A stretch of DNA of 64,000 nucleotides from HGM13006 sp900757695 (GCA_959607825.1 CAUHNW010000003.1:1-64000); one strand, 5' to 3'. Shown: positions 8,188-16,929, counted from the first letter of the stretch. Notes: generated by a model from the sequence alone, not told the origin. Translations and numbers: made by a program.

Positions 8188-9005
8188 GGTGCGATAACCC
8201 CCTCATCCTCAGAGTCACCACCGGAGAAGTGGTTCATAATGCCGATGCAGATGAGCACCATCACCATCAGCACAAGGCTCAGAGCTGCGCCCAGATTGGG
8301 ATTGTATGCAGTCTTGAACTGGCTTTCGACCACATCGCCAATGAGAACCGTGCCGGTGCCGCCCAGCTTCTGAGAGATATAGAAGGTAGAGACAGCGGGC
8401 ACAAAGACCATGGTAATGCCGGACACGATGCCGGGGATACTCAGCGGCAGGGTAACACGGCGGAATACCTGTGCACCGGAGCAGCCAAGATCCTGTGCGG
8501 CCTCCTCCAGCTTGGGGTCGATCTTCATGATCACAGTGTAGAGCGGGGTGATCATATAGGGCAGATAGTTATAGACCATGCCGAGGATCACAGCGGCATT
8601 GTTGCGCACCAGTGGCAGAGGGCCGATGCCAAGATGGCCCAGCAGCTGATTGATAATACCGGTATCGTCCAGCAGGGAGACCCATGCCAGCGTCCGGAGC
8701 AGGAAGCTCATGCACATGGGCAGCATCACCAGCATGGAAAGCAGCTTCTGCCACTTTTCACTGGCGGAGGCAATGCAGTAGGCAACCGGATAACCGATGA
8801 TCAGACAGATCAGGCTGGCAATGGCAGCGAGACCGATGGAACGGAGGAAAATGGGGAGATAGGTTCCCATTCTTCCCAGGTTTGCCAGCGTAAAGGCACC
8901 GGTCACAGAGTCGGTAAAGGCATAATACACCACAATGGCCAGCGGCACCAGCGTGAAAATAAGCATCCACACCAGATAAGGCCCAGCCAGAAACTTATTC
9001 TTCAT
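8184..9005 (-). CDS. potB: Spermidine/putrescine ABC transporter permease PotB
   Basis: This 273-residue permease has six predicted membrane helices and the EAA loop EEAAQDLGCSGAQVFRRVTL. The start at 9005 (MKNKFLAGPYLVW) is preferred over an in-frame upstream start because GGAGG lies nine bases before it, inside the end of potA; the two genes overlap by 11 bases. It forms the membrane pore with PotC. Confidence 0.9.
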   Translation of the reverse strand: MKNKFLAGPYLVWMLIFTLVPLAIVVYYAFTDSVTGAFTLANLGRMGTYLPIFLRSIGLAAIASLICLIIGYPVAYCIASASEKWQKLLSMLVMLPMCMSFLLRTLAWVSLLDDTGIINQLLGHLGIGPLPLVRNNAAVILGMVYNYLPYMITPLYTVIMKIDPKLEEAAQDLGCSGAQVFRRVTLPLSIPGIVSGITMVFVPAVSTFYISQKLGGTGTVLIGDVVESQFKTAYNPNLGAALSLVLMVMVLICIGIMNHFSGGDSEDEGVIAP

Positions 9006-10122
9006 CGCCTTCGCCCTCCGGATCTTCTTCCATCTCATCATACTCTGCGCTATAGGAGCTGTAGTCACCAAACTGCTCGGAATAGCTGCTCTTTTTCATG
9101 ATGTGGATGGCGTCGGGGTCGAGACTGATGCCGATCTTCTCACCGACATTGTGGACATCGGTGGTCTGGATCAGCCATTTGAAGCCTGCAACATCCACAA
9201 AGGTGTCATAGAAGGTGCCTTTGAAGATGACATTTGTGACCTCTGCGGTCAAAAGACCCGGCGCAGGGGCTACAATGTCAATATCCTCCGGACGGATTAC
9301 CACATCCACGGGCTCGTTTTTCGAGAAGCCCTTGTCGAGACAGGCGTATTCATGCCCGAAGAATTCCACAAGGTAATCCTTCCGCATAATGCCGTCGAGA
9401 ATATTGCTTTCCCCGATGAAGTCCGCCACGAAGGCGTTTTTCGGTTCGTTATAAATATCCACAGGGGAGCCGATCTGCTGAATGTTGCCCTTGTCCATGA
9501 CAACAACGGTGTCGGACATGGCAAGCGCCTCCTCCTGATCGTGGGTAACATAGATAAAGGTGATCTCCAGCGCCTGCTGGATCCGTTTGAGCTCATTCTG
9601 CATATCTTTCCTGAGCCGCATATCAAGGGCACCAAGGGGCTCGTCCAGAAGCAGAACCTTGGGCTGGTTGACCAGAGCACGGGCGATGGCCACTCGCTGC
9701 TGCTGGCCGCCGGAAAGACTTGTGACCTTTCGGTTTTGGAAGCCCTTCAGACTGACGATCTCCAGCATCTCCGATACTCTGCGGTCGATTTCGTCCTCAC
9801 TGAGCTTGGAGACACGAAGACCAAAGGCAATGTTGTCATAGACATCAAGATGCGGGAACAGTGCGTATTTCTGAAATACAGTGTTGATCTTGCGGCGGTA
9901 TGGCGGAACATCGTTGATCCGCTTTCCATCGAAAAATACGTCCCCAGACGTCGGCTTCTGGAAACCTCCAATGATGCGCAGGGTGGTAGTTTTGCCGCAG
10001 CCGCTGGGGCCCAGCAATGTGAGAAATTCACTGTCATTGATAGTAAGATCAATGGAATTGAGAACCTGCTCCCCGTCAAAGCTCATTGAGACGTTCTGGA
10101 GACGAATGAGTTCTTTTGCCAT
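8995..10122 (-). CDS. potA: Spermidine/putrescine ABC transporter ATP-binding protein
   Basis: The 375-residue ATPase has Walker A GPSGCGKT, signature LSGGQQQR, Walker B VLLLDEPLGALD and the His switch VTHDQEEA, followed by a TOBE-like regulatory domain after residue about 240 (VVIRPEDIDIV). It ends in a very acidic tail. Start 10122 (MAKELIRLQ) follows GGGGGAGG; the frame upstream is not needed. It is first gene of the potABCD operon and powers polyamine uptake. Confidence 0.92.
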   Translation of the reverse strand: MAKELIRLQNVSMSFDGEQVLNSIDLTINDSEFLTLLGPSGCGKTTTLRIIGGFQKPTSGDVFFDGKRINDVPPYRRKINTVFQKYALFPHLDVYDNIAFGLRVSKLSEDEIDRRVSEMLEIVSLKGFQNRKVTSLSGGQQQRVAIARALVNQPKVLLLDEPLGALDMRLRKDMQNELKRIQQALEITFIYVTHDQEEALAMSDTVVVMDKGNIQQIGSPVDIYNEPKNAFVADFIGESNILDGIMRKDYLVEFFGHEYACLDKGFSKNEPVDVVIRPEDIDIVAPAPGLLTAEVTNVIFKGTFYDTFVDVAGFKWLIQTTDVHNVGEKIGISLDPDAIHIMKKSSYSEQFGDYSSYSAEYDEMEEDPEGEGDEE

Positions 10123-10200
10123 TATCCTCCCCCGTTCTTTCAAAAAAATAGCCCGCCGTCCAGCGGGGAAATTCCTCGCCAAATAGCTCAGGCAAAATTA

Positions 10201-10228
10201 ATTATATATGTTGGGGGGGTATTGTCAA
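10201..10228 (-). promoter_or_regulatory. Strong sigma-A promoter of potABCD with a C7 spacer
   Basis: On the minus strand TTGACA (10228-10223), a 16-base spacer and TATAAT (10206-10201) both match consensus fully. The spacer contains a run of seven C. The transcript would start about 75 bases before potA. Confidence 0.8.
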
Positions 10229-10333
10229 GATAAAAATAGAACACAGAAAAATTTTGTCGGAATCATGACAAAACGGCGCGGTGAAACTGTAAAAATTGGC
10301 GGGTTAATGAGAATTGAAACAGAAAGCGGCCCG

Positions 10334-10383
10334 TAAAAGAGCAGCCTGCATCCTGCCGATAGAATGGGCAGAATACAGGCTGC
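10334..10383 (-). terminator. Terminator after ppaC
   Basis: A 17-pair stem (GCAGCCTG...CTGCC with GGCAG...CAGGCTGC, two G-T pairs) is followed on the minus strand by TCTTTT. The rest of the 10229-10442 gap holds nothing else recognisable. Confidence 0.85.
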
Positions 10384-10442
10384 TGCGTCCATGAAAATAT
10401 TGGAATAGCAAGGAATTTATAATTTGTATCCAAAGCGGCGCA

Positions 10443-12083
10443 TTACTCCTGAAGCGCACGAATCAGCTGCGGCACAAACTGCTTTTTACGGGAGACAACA
10501 CCCGGCAGCAGCACACCCTCGGCGCTTGGCTCCGTATGAAAGGCACGGGTCAGAAGCTCCTGTGCACCGGAACCGGCACAGAGAATGCGGGCAGATTGGT
10601 CCTGCAGGGAGGTGAGCATATAGAAGGCCATATCTACGCCGAGCTTTGTGTTGGAAAGGTACTGGGAAACCATGTCCCGTGCCTTCTGGTAGTTGGCCTC
10701 GCTGATGAAGCTGCCCTGCCCGACACCGATTTGCAGGCCGCCCTGTACAAAGATCTTATAGTCCTGCTGGAAGATATCCTCGGCAGTTTTTCCCTCCAGA
10801 CTTTCCCCGGCCTCAAACATGGCGTGGGCCAGCTCATCAATATCCACCGAGGCAATCTCAGAGAGATTTTTGGCTGTGCGAATATCCAGCGGGGTACAGG
10901 TAGGGGACTGGAATTTCAGCGTGTCGGACAAAATGGCAGACAACAGAAGTCCTGCAATCTGGGGAGATACATCAATGTCCGCTTCCTGATACATCTGATA
11001 GATGACCGTGGCAGTACAGCCCACAGGCTGATTGCGGAAGTACACGGGGCCGCTGGTTTCCAGATTTCCAATGCGGTGATGGTCGATGATCTCAAGGATC
11101 TCGGCTTCTTCCCAGCCGTCAACGCACTGGGTCTTCTCGTTGTGATCCACCAGAATCAGCTGCTTCCGATGAAGATTTAAGAGGTTCCGGCGGGAGATCA
11201 CACCCACATACTTTCCTTCGCTGTCCAGCACGGGAAAATAGACAAAGCGTACCTTTCCCATGACCTCTTTTACATATTCCACAGAGTCCGTCGTGCGGAA
11301 GGTCAGCAGATTATTCCGCAGCATATAGTGGGAGATGGGGACGCTCTGGGAGATCATGCAGGAGGCGGGGTAGGTATCGTGGGGGGTGGAAATGATGGTG
11401 CAGCCCTTTTCCGTGGCCAGCCGAACAATGGTTTTCGGTACGGCGGAGCCGGTGCATACCACAATACAGCTGGCGCCCATTTCAACGGCGCAATACTGGG
11501 ATTCATATCGATTGGCCACCAGTACCAGATCTCCCGGCTCCAGAATCTCCTCCATGATCTCCGGGCTGGCGGCGCCTACTACCACCTTGCCGGAGGTGAC
11601 GCAGCCGTCGGGGTCGCCGGTGATCAGTGTGCCGCCCAGCGTTTCGATGATATTGCGGTAGGGGGTGTGGGATACAGACAGAAAATTTGTACTGGAAATA
11701 TCCATGTTGGCCATGGCCAGATCCTTCAGGGTGATAATACCCATCAGGTTCCCGGCGGAGTCTGTGATGGGCAGGGTGGAGATCTGCTGATCCCGCATGG
11801 TTTCCCATGCTTTTCGCACCGTGGTCATGCCATCCGTGCCGGGCATGGGGCGGATGTCGATGTCCTTTACCTGCGCACTGACGTCCGGGCACAGCTCCGG
11901 GGCGGAAACGCCAAATCGCCGCAGCACATATTCCGTTTCGCCATTGACGGCACCGGCCCGCAGAGGCTCGCAGTTCATTTCGCCAATTTTATTTTTCAGA
12001 TCAGCGTAGGCGATGGCGGAACAAATGGAATCCGTGTCAGGATTCCGGTGGCCGATGACGCCGACTTTTCTCATTGCATCCAT
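10443..12083 (-). CDS. ppaC: Manganese-dependent inorganic pyrophosphatase with CBS and DRTGG regulatory domains
   Basis: The 546-residue family II pyrophosphatase hydrolyses PPi to two phosphates. The DHH domain opens with GHRNPDTDSICSA (metal-binding His/Asp residues), is interrupted by a CBS pair with a DRTGG domain (residues about 65-310), then resumes with DHHRIGNLE and a DHHA2 domain with SRKKQ near the C terminus. CBS-containing enzymes are known to be inhibited by AMP/ADP and activated by ATP or diadenosine polyphosphates, so activity follows energy state. Start 12083 has GGAG seven bases upstream. It is monocistronic. Confidence 0.93.
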   Translation of the reverse strand: MDAMRKVGVIGHRNPDTDSICSAIAYADLKNKIGEMNCEPLRAGAVNGETEYVLRRFGVSAPELCPDVSAQVKDIDIRPMPGTDGMTTVRKAWETMRDQQISTLPITDSAGNLMGIITLKDLAMANMDISSTNFLSVSHTPYRNIIETLGGTLITGDPDGCVTSGKVVVGAASPEIMEEILEPGDLVLVANRYESQYCAVEMGASCIVVCTGSAVPKTIVRLATEKGCTIISTPHDTYPASCMISQSVPISHYMLRNNLLTFRTTDSVEYVKEVMGKVRFVYFPVLDSEGKYVGVISRRNLLNLHRKQLILVDHNEKTQCVDGWEEAEILEIIDHHRIGNLETSGPVYFRNQPVGCTATVIYQMYQEADIDVSPQIAGLLLSAILSDTLKFQSPTCTPLDIRTAKNLSEIASVDIDELAHAMFEAGESLEGKTAEDIFQQDYKIFVQGGLQIGVGQGSFISEANYQKARDMVSQYLSNTKLGVDMAFYMLTSLQDQSARILCAGSGAQELLTRAFHTEPSAEGVLLPGVVSRKKQFVPQLIRALQE

Positions 12084-12131
12084 GCATATGCTCCTTCATG
12101 TGCAGTGTTGACAAGAAAATTATGTCTGAAT

Positions 12132-12140
12132 ATTTTAGCA
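12132..12140 (-). promoter_or_regulatory. Extended -10 promoter for ppaC
   Basis: TGCTAAAAT on the minus strand is an extended -10 element about 50 bases before ppaC. No good -35 box is visible. Confidence 0.4.
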
Positions 12141-12233
12141 TACTCAGAGAAGAAAAAACAGCGTCCATTTGAGAACCTTGTGTAAAATGTTACCCGCAAA
12201 AGAGCAGAAACGAGAGAATGCATAACAATTCTG

Positions 12234-12264
12234 AAAAAAAGGCCGGACGCCAAACGTCCGGCCT
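12234..12264 (-). terminator. Terminator of the anaerobic nrd operon
   Basis: AGGCCGGACG pairs perfectly with CGTCCGGCCT around a five-base loop and is followed on the minus strand by T7. Confidence 0.92.
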
Positions 12265-12282
12265 GATGTGTATAGGATCAGA

Positions 12283-12795
12283 TCAATATTCCCCCAGCCA
12301 GCGGTCACTGGTTTCCGGAACAGGGCTGCCTGCCCGAAGGCTTTCCGGAACATTAAGAACTCGCTGATTCCTGCTGCCTCGGAAGTTCAGCTCCAGACTC
12401 TTCTCGGAGAGCAGGAATGGCCCGTCAATGAGCACGTCCAGCTGCGAGAGCAACTGCTTCTGTGCCGTGGTGCCGGTAAAAAGCTGCTCAAAGGTGTAGC
12501 CGGAGTAGGATGCCACCTCATAGCCCTTTTCGTGGAGCAGCGCTGCAAGCGCTGCGAAGCCCTCGGGCTGAGCGAAGGGCTCGCCGCCGGAAAAGGTAAC
12601 ACCGTGACAGAGCGGGTTGCTCTGAACGATTTCCAGCAGCCGGGTCTCCTCCATGGGAACACCCCCTTCAAAGGCCCAGGTCTCCGGGTTATGGCAGCCG
12701 GGGCAGTGGTGTGGGCAGCCCTGCGCATAAAAGGTAGTGCGGATGCCCGGACCGTCTACGATGCTGTCCTCGGTGATGCCGGCCAGATTAAGCAT
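12283..12795 (-). CDS. nrdG: Anaerobic ribonucleotide reductase activating enzyme (radical SAM)
   Basis: NrdG uses S-adenosylmethionine and a [4Fe-4S] cluster to put the radical on the glycine of class III ribonucleotide reductase. The cluster motif is CPHHCPGC (CX3CX2C), preceded by DGPGIRTTFYAQGC and followed by the SAM-binding FSGGEPF. The start at 12795 gives 170 residues, the normal family length, beginning MLNLAGITEDS; the long upstream extension of the open frame overlaps the glycyl-radical ORF and is not part of the protein. It overlaps that ORF by eight bases, so the target glycine and its activase are coupled in translation. Confidence 0.9.
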   Translation of the reverse strand: MLNLAGITEDSIVDGPGIRTTFYAQGCPHHCPGCHNPETWAFEGGVPMEETRLLEIVQSNPLCHGVTFSGGEPFAQPEGFAALAALLHEKGYEVASYSGYTFEQLFTGTTAQKQLLSQLDVLIDGPFLLSEKSLELNFRGSRNQRVLNVPESLRAGSPVPETSDRWLGEY

Positions 12796-12949
12796 GGGTG
12801 GAAAGACCGTGCTTGACCCGGTCACGCTCCTCAGCTCGCTTGGCATCGTTCCACTTGTCCATGGTGCCAACCAGATAGCCGGTGATACGGCGAATGCGCT
12901 CAAAGCCAACGCCTTCGCCCATTTTAACATGCATGTTTTCCGTTTTCAT
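12788..12949 (-). CDS. Free-standing glycyl-radical domain of class III ribonucleotide reductase (53 residues)
   Basis: This small gene encodes the piece that is normally the C terminus of NrdD. It contains ERIRRITGYLVG, matching the RRVCGYLG-type glycyl-radical loop of E. coli NrdD, with G24 the likely radical site, followed by a region ending RDRVKHG that resembles the normal NrdD end. The start at 12949 has AGGAGG at ideal spacing. It lies 47 bases after the nrdD stop and overlaps nrdG by eight bases. Without it the large subunit in this operon has no glycyl-radical loop. Similar short ORFs are, to my recollection, annotated as reductase in other Clostridia. Confidence 0.88.
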   Translation of the reverse strand: MKTENMHVKMGEGVGFERIRRITGYLVGTMDKWNDAKRAEERDRVKHGLSTHA

Positions 12950-12996
12950 AGGTCATACCTCCTTAAAGTATGCGATATCGATGGTGTATTGGGTCA

Positions 12997-15279
12997 TTAT
13001 TCAATTCCCTGAAATGCGGGCATTTCGGGGTACATTTTCCGCAGCTCAGCAACACGCTCCGGGGGGATCTCCTTGCCTTCACGGCGTCCGCAGCGGGGGC
13101 AGACATCACCGATGACGCCCACATAGCCGCAAACCGGATCACGGTCGACGGGGTGGTTGATGCTGCCATAGCCAATGCCGCAGTCGTGCATCCAGCGGAC
13201 AACGGTTTCAAAGGCTTCAACGTTCTTGGCAGTATCGCCGTCCAGTTCCACATAGCTGATATGGCCGGCGTTGCAAAGTGCGTGATAGGGCGCTTCCAGC
13301 CGGATTTTGTCGTAGGCGGAAATGGGATACCAGACGGGAATGTGGAAGCTGTTGGTATAGTATTCCCGGTCTGTCACGCCGGGGATCTTGCCGTAGCGCT
13401 TCTGGTCCATGCGGATAAAGCGGCCGGAAAGACCTTCGGCGGGGGTAGCCAGCAGGGTGAAATTCATGGTCAGCTCCTGAGATTTCTTGTCGCAGAAATC
13501 ACGCATATAGCTGATGATTTTAAGCCCCTTCTGCTGCATTTCCTCGCTTTCGCCGTGGTGATGACCATAGAGGGCAGTGAGGGTCTCGGCCAGACCAATG
13601 AAGCCGATGGAGAGGGTGCCGTGCTTCAGCACCTCACGGAGATCGTCCTGCAGGGAAAGCTTGTCGGAGTCCAGCCAGACGCCCTGCCCCATCAGGAAGG
13701 GGTAGTTGTAGACGTGCTTGCTGGCCTGAATCTCGAAACGATCCAGCAGCTGCTGGGCGACCAGCTCCAGCATGGCCTGAAGCTTTTCATAGAACAGCTT
13801 TTCGTCCCCATGGCTCTCAATGGCCAGACGCGGAAGGTTGATTGAGGTGAAGGAAAGATTTCCGCGGGAATAGGCAATCTGCCGGGTGGGATCATAGACA
13901 TTGCCCATGACTCTGGTGCGGCAGCCCATGGTGGCGACCTCCGTCTCCGGGTGGCCGGGCTTGTAGTATTGGAGGTTAAAGGGGGAGTCCAGAAATACAT
14001 AGTTGGGGAACAGACGGCGTGCGCTGACCTTGCAGCTGAGCCGGAACAGATCATAGTTGGGGTCTGTGGGATTGTAGTTGATCCCTTCCTTCACCTTAAA
14101 GATGTGGATGGGGAAGATACAGGTCTCGCCGTGACCCAAGCCGGCATCCAGCGCCAGCAGAATGTTGCGGATGACCATGCGGCCTTCAGGGGTTGTGTCA
14201 GTGCCGTAGTTAATGGAGGAGAAGGGCGTCTGAGCGCCTGCCCGGGAGTGCATGGTGTTGAGGTTGTGGACAAAGCCCTCCATAGCCTGATAGGTGTCCC
14301 GGTCTGTGGCTTCTTCCGCCCGACGGCGTGCCCGGGCAATGACCTTGGCAGCGTCCTTTCCGGAGAGCTGGAAGCCTGCGCACAGTGCGGCGGCCACAGC
14401 ACGGTCAAAGGCCGGAGCATTGCGGAGGCGGGCGTTTTCACCGGTGGCCTCGCCGGCGGCGTAGATGGCCTCCTGAACGGCTTCCTTGGCATCGTCCAGA
14501 TCCAGCTTGTCCTCGACTGCTTCGGTGAGGCAGCGGCGGTAGGCGCGAAGGAAGGTTTTTGCAACGCCCTCTGCCATGCCGTAATCAAAGTTCGGAATGG
14601 ACTGGCCGCCGTGCTGGTCATTCTGATTGGACTGAATGGCGATGGCGGCCAATGCGGCGTAGCTTGCAATGCCCTGGGGTTCACGGAGATAGCCATGTCC
14701 GGTGGAAAAACCGCCATGGAACAGCCGGATAATATCAATCTGACAGCAGGTGGTGGTCAGAGAATAAAAGTCAAAGTCGTGAATGTGAATGTCACCTTCC
14801 CGATATGCCTTGGCATGCTCGGGGCGGAGGAGATATGCTTCGTTATAGGCCTTCGCCCCTGCTGCACCGATCTGGAGCATGGAGCCCATGGCGGTGTTGC
14901 CGTCGATGTTGGCGTTATCCCGCTTCATGTCGCTGGCACGGGCATCGATGTTGGTGATCTCATCGATGGTCTTCATGAGAGACGTGTTTGCTTCACGGGC
15001 ACGGGTGCGGTTGGCCCGATAGAGAATATAGGCCTTGGCGGTGGCGTTGAAGCCGTGATTCATGAGCTGCTGCTCAACGGCGTCCTGAATGGCCTCTACA
15101 TTGGGGGAGGCGGAAGGATAGCGGGCCTCCAAATCGGCCTGCACGGCTCCGGCGACCCGGGCGGCGTCATCAGCAGTGCCTTCTCTACTGGCTTCCAGAG
15201 ATTTCAGAATAGCGGAAACAATTTTGCCCTGCTCATAGAGCACCACACGGCCGTCCCGCTTTATAATGCTTTGAATCAT
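12997..15279 (-). CDS. nrdD: Anaerobic ribonucleoside-triphosphate reductase, large subunit lacking the glycyl-radical tail
   Basis: The 760-residue protein reduces ribonucleotides to deoxyribonucleotides without oxygen. It starts with an ATP cone (residues about 3-95, KRDGRVVLYEQGKI), the allosteric site, followed by the class III barrel. Near the C terminus is the zinc region, DPVCGYVGVIGDVCPRCG, where only three cysteines are visible; E. coli has CYECG at the first pair. The protein then ends within about 30 residues without the GYLG loop, which is on the next ORF. Start 15279 has AGGGAG upstream. Transcription is from the NrdR-box promoter at 15.3-15.4 kb. Confidence 0.92.
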   Translation of the reverse strand: MIQSIIKRDGRVVLYEQGKIVSAILKSLEASREGTADDAARVAGAVQADLEARYPSASPNVEAIQDAVEQQLMNHGFNATAKAYILYRANRTRAREANTSLMKTIDEITNIDARASDMKRDNANIDGNTAMGSMLQIGAAGAKAYNEAYLLRPEHAKAYREGDIHIHDFDFYSLTTTCCQIDIIRLFHGGFSTGHGYLREPQGIASYAALAAIAIQSNQNDQHGGQSIPNFDYGMAEGVAKTFLRAYRRCLTEAVEDKLDLDDAKEAVQEAIYAAGEATGENARLRNAPAFDRAVAAALCAGFQLSGKDAAKVIARARRRAEEATDRDTYQAMEGFVHNLNTMHSRAGAQTPFSSINYGTDTTPEGRMVIRNILLALDAGLGHGETCIFPIHIFKVKEGINYNPTDPNYDLFRLSCKVSARRLFPNYVFLDSPFNLQYYKPGHPETEVATMGCRTRVMGNVYDPTRQIAYSRGNLSFTSINLPRLAIESHGDEKLFYEKLQAMLELVAQQLLDRFEIQASKHVYNYPFLMGQGVWLDSDKLSLQDDLREVLKHGTLSIGFIGLAETLTALYGHHHGESEEMQQKGLKIISYMRDFCDKKSQELTMNFTLLATPAEGLSGRFIRMDQKRYGKIPGVTDREYYTNSFHIPVWYPISAYDKIRLEAPYHALCNAGHISYVELDGDTAKNVEAFETVVRWMHDCGIGYGSINHPVDRDPVCGYVGVIGDVCPRCGRREGKEIPPERVAELRKMYPEMPAFQGIE

Positions 15280-15307
15280 AGTTCTCCCTCTTCTTTTCCT
15301 TATTTGT

Positions 15308-15323
15308 AACCAAGATATTGTGT
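15308..15323 (-). promoter_or_regulatory. NrdR box 1
   Basis: The minus-strand sequence ACACAATATCTTGGTT matches the NrdR consensus (ACACWATATATWGTGT) at about 13 of 16 positions. It is 30 bases from box 2, about three helical turns, as for known NrdR box pairs. Confidence 0.75.
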
Positions 15324-15337
15324 TGATCGCTTGCGGA

Positions 15338-15353
15338 ACACAATATCTGGTGC
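15338..15353 (+). promoter_or_regulatory. NrdR box 2
   Basis: ACACAATATCTGGTGC matches the NrdR consensus at about 13 of 16 positions. Together with box 1 it forms a perfect 12-base inverted repeat (AACACAATATCT). Both boxes lie just downstream of the promoter, in the early transcribed region, so NrdR binding should repress nrdD. Confidence 0.75.
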
Positions 15354-15376
15354 CTGACGTCTTACAATGCTACTAT

Positions 15377-15405
15377 ATTTTGTCACAGAGCTCCTGCAAT
15401 GTCAA
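15377..15405 (-). promoter_or_regulatory. Promoter of the nrdD operon
   Basis: On the minus strand TTGACA (15405-15400), a 17-base spacer and CAAAAT (15382-15377) with an extended TGA just before the -10. It is immediately upstream of the two NrdR boxes. Confidence 0.65.
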
Positions 15406-15498
15406 GAGAAAAAGTGCGAATTATCTGAAAAAAACACAAAATTTTGCGGCAAATAGTCGGAGGAACCACAAGATGTAGTATAAATGGATGAAAGCAGA

Positions 15499-16929
15499 CT
15501 AGTTTCCCTGATTTTGCAGGCATGCATCCAGCAGACGTACAAAGGGCGCAATGGTGGAAATTCGGACACGTTCTCCGGCGGAGTGCGGGGAGAGTACATC
15601 CATACCGGTGGAGATCATCGGCATATCCGGTGCAAGCTGATGGAATACAGATGGCTCCAGTCCCACATGAACGGCATTTTTACGGAGCGTAAGCCCCATT
15701 GCAGCGCCCTGCTGGATCAAGAGGGTAGACAGGGGATCTTCGGAAACGCCGGGCCATGCGGCGTAGGTGTCACTTTCGGCGGTGTAGCCGAAGCCCTCTG
15801 CGGCAGCGGCGAGAAAATCTCCCTGCGCCTCCATTGCCGCATCCTGACAGGAGCGAAGGAAGCTGCGGATCTCCAGCTGACTGCTGTCTGCGGACAGTAC
15901 ACCCAGCGTACCGGAGGTGCCCACAACGTCTGATACCAGCGGGTGCATCTCCTGCACGCCGCAGGGAACCAGACCTGCAAGTGCCAGAAAATCATCTCGT
16001 TCGTCCACCGTCAAAACAGAGGCGGGCATGGCGGCGGCAGTAAACTGAACAGACAGTCCGGTTTCAACCGGGTACATCCGGCGGGCATCCTGCTGAAATT
16101 GATCCAGCAGTGCCTGAAGCTTTTCGGTGTCTCGCTGATCCACTACAATGGTTGCCGTGCTGCTGGAGGGAATGGCGTTGTGGGAGGTGCCTGCATGAAC
16201 CTCTGCCAGCTCATAGGGGATCTCCACGGATTGCAGCAGCCAGAGAAGCAGCTGCGCGGCATTGGCTCGGCCCGCAGCAATATCATCTCCGGAGTGCCCT
16301 CCCAGAAGCCCGGAAATGGAAAGTGCAACAGGGCTGTCCAGCATGGGGAAAAAGCAGTCAGGGGCCCGGCGGAAGGTCTGACGGCGGCCACCGGCGCTGG
16401 AGATCATCAAGTCACCAAAGTGAAATCCATCCAGATTGATGAGACCGGAGCAGTCCTCCAGTACATTTCTGTCAAGCTTCATGGCACCGGCAAGACCTCG
16501 CTCTTCGTCAACCGTGAAGATGATCCGAAGAGGGACGTGAGGCCGCTGCGCCTGCAGAAGATACATAATGGCGGACAGACCGATACCACAGTCTGCACCC
16601 AATGAACTGCGGCCATCGGTGCAGAGAAAACCATCCTGTATTTTGGTGCGGATGGGGTCTGACGACGGTTTATAGTCCGGCGCCCCAACACAGACCATAT
16701 CCATATGGGCCTGCACGGCAAGACGGGGGCGATTTTCCAGCCCTGCGGAGCCGGGAATATCACAGAGCAGGTTCCCGGCATGATCCAGCATGGGGGAAAA
16801 GCCCAGCGCTTCCAATTGGCTGGTCAAATGTTGAGCAATGGCTTTTTCCTGTCCGGAGGGGTGGGGGATCCGGCACAGTCCCGCAAATTCCTCCAATACA
16901 CCGGTTTCAATTGTCTGAGCGTCCCACAT
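15499..16929 (-). CDS. pepD: Aminoacyl-histidine dipeptidase (M20 metallopeptidase)
   Basis: The 476-residue product belongs to the PepD group that cleaves Xaa-His and other dipeptides in the cytoplasm. Metal ligands are visible in VQAHMDMV and in TVDEERGLAGA, whose Glu-Glu is the catalytic base and ligand; a lid/dimerisation domain fills the middle (LLGGHSGDDI). Start 16929 (MWDAQT) is chosen because AAGGAAGG precedes it by nine bases. It is monocistronic, with no clear terminator before the nrd promoter. Confidence 0.88.
   Translation of the reverse strand: MWDAQTIETGVLEEFAGLCRIPHPSGQEKAIAQHLTSQLEALGFSPMLDHAGNLLCDIPGSAGLENRPRLAVQAHMDMVCVGAPDYKPSSDPIRTKIQDGFLCTDGRSSLGADCGIGLSAIMYLLQAQRPHVPLRIIFTVDEERGLAGAMKLDRNVLEDCSGLINLDGFHFGDLMISSAGGRRQTFRRAPDCFFPMLDSPVALSISGLLGGHSGDDIAAGRANAAQLLLWLLQSVEIPYELAEVHAGTSHNAIPSSSTATIVVDQRDTEKLQALLDQFQQDARRMYPVETGLSVQFTAAAMPASVLTVDERDDFLALAGLVPCGVQEMHPLVSDVVGTSGTLGVLSADSSQLEIRSFLRSCQDAAMEAQGDFLAAAAEGFGYTAESDTYAAWPGVSEDPLSTLLIQQGAAMGLTLRKNAVHVGLEPSVFHQLAPDMPMISTGMDVLSPHSAGERVRISTIAPFVRLLDACLQNQGN

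Noticed and set aside
13951..15309. A long plus-strand frame opposite nrdD
   Set aside because: NrdD matches its family over the full length; the opposite frame reads through the nrdD regulatory region and has no ribosome site.
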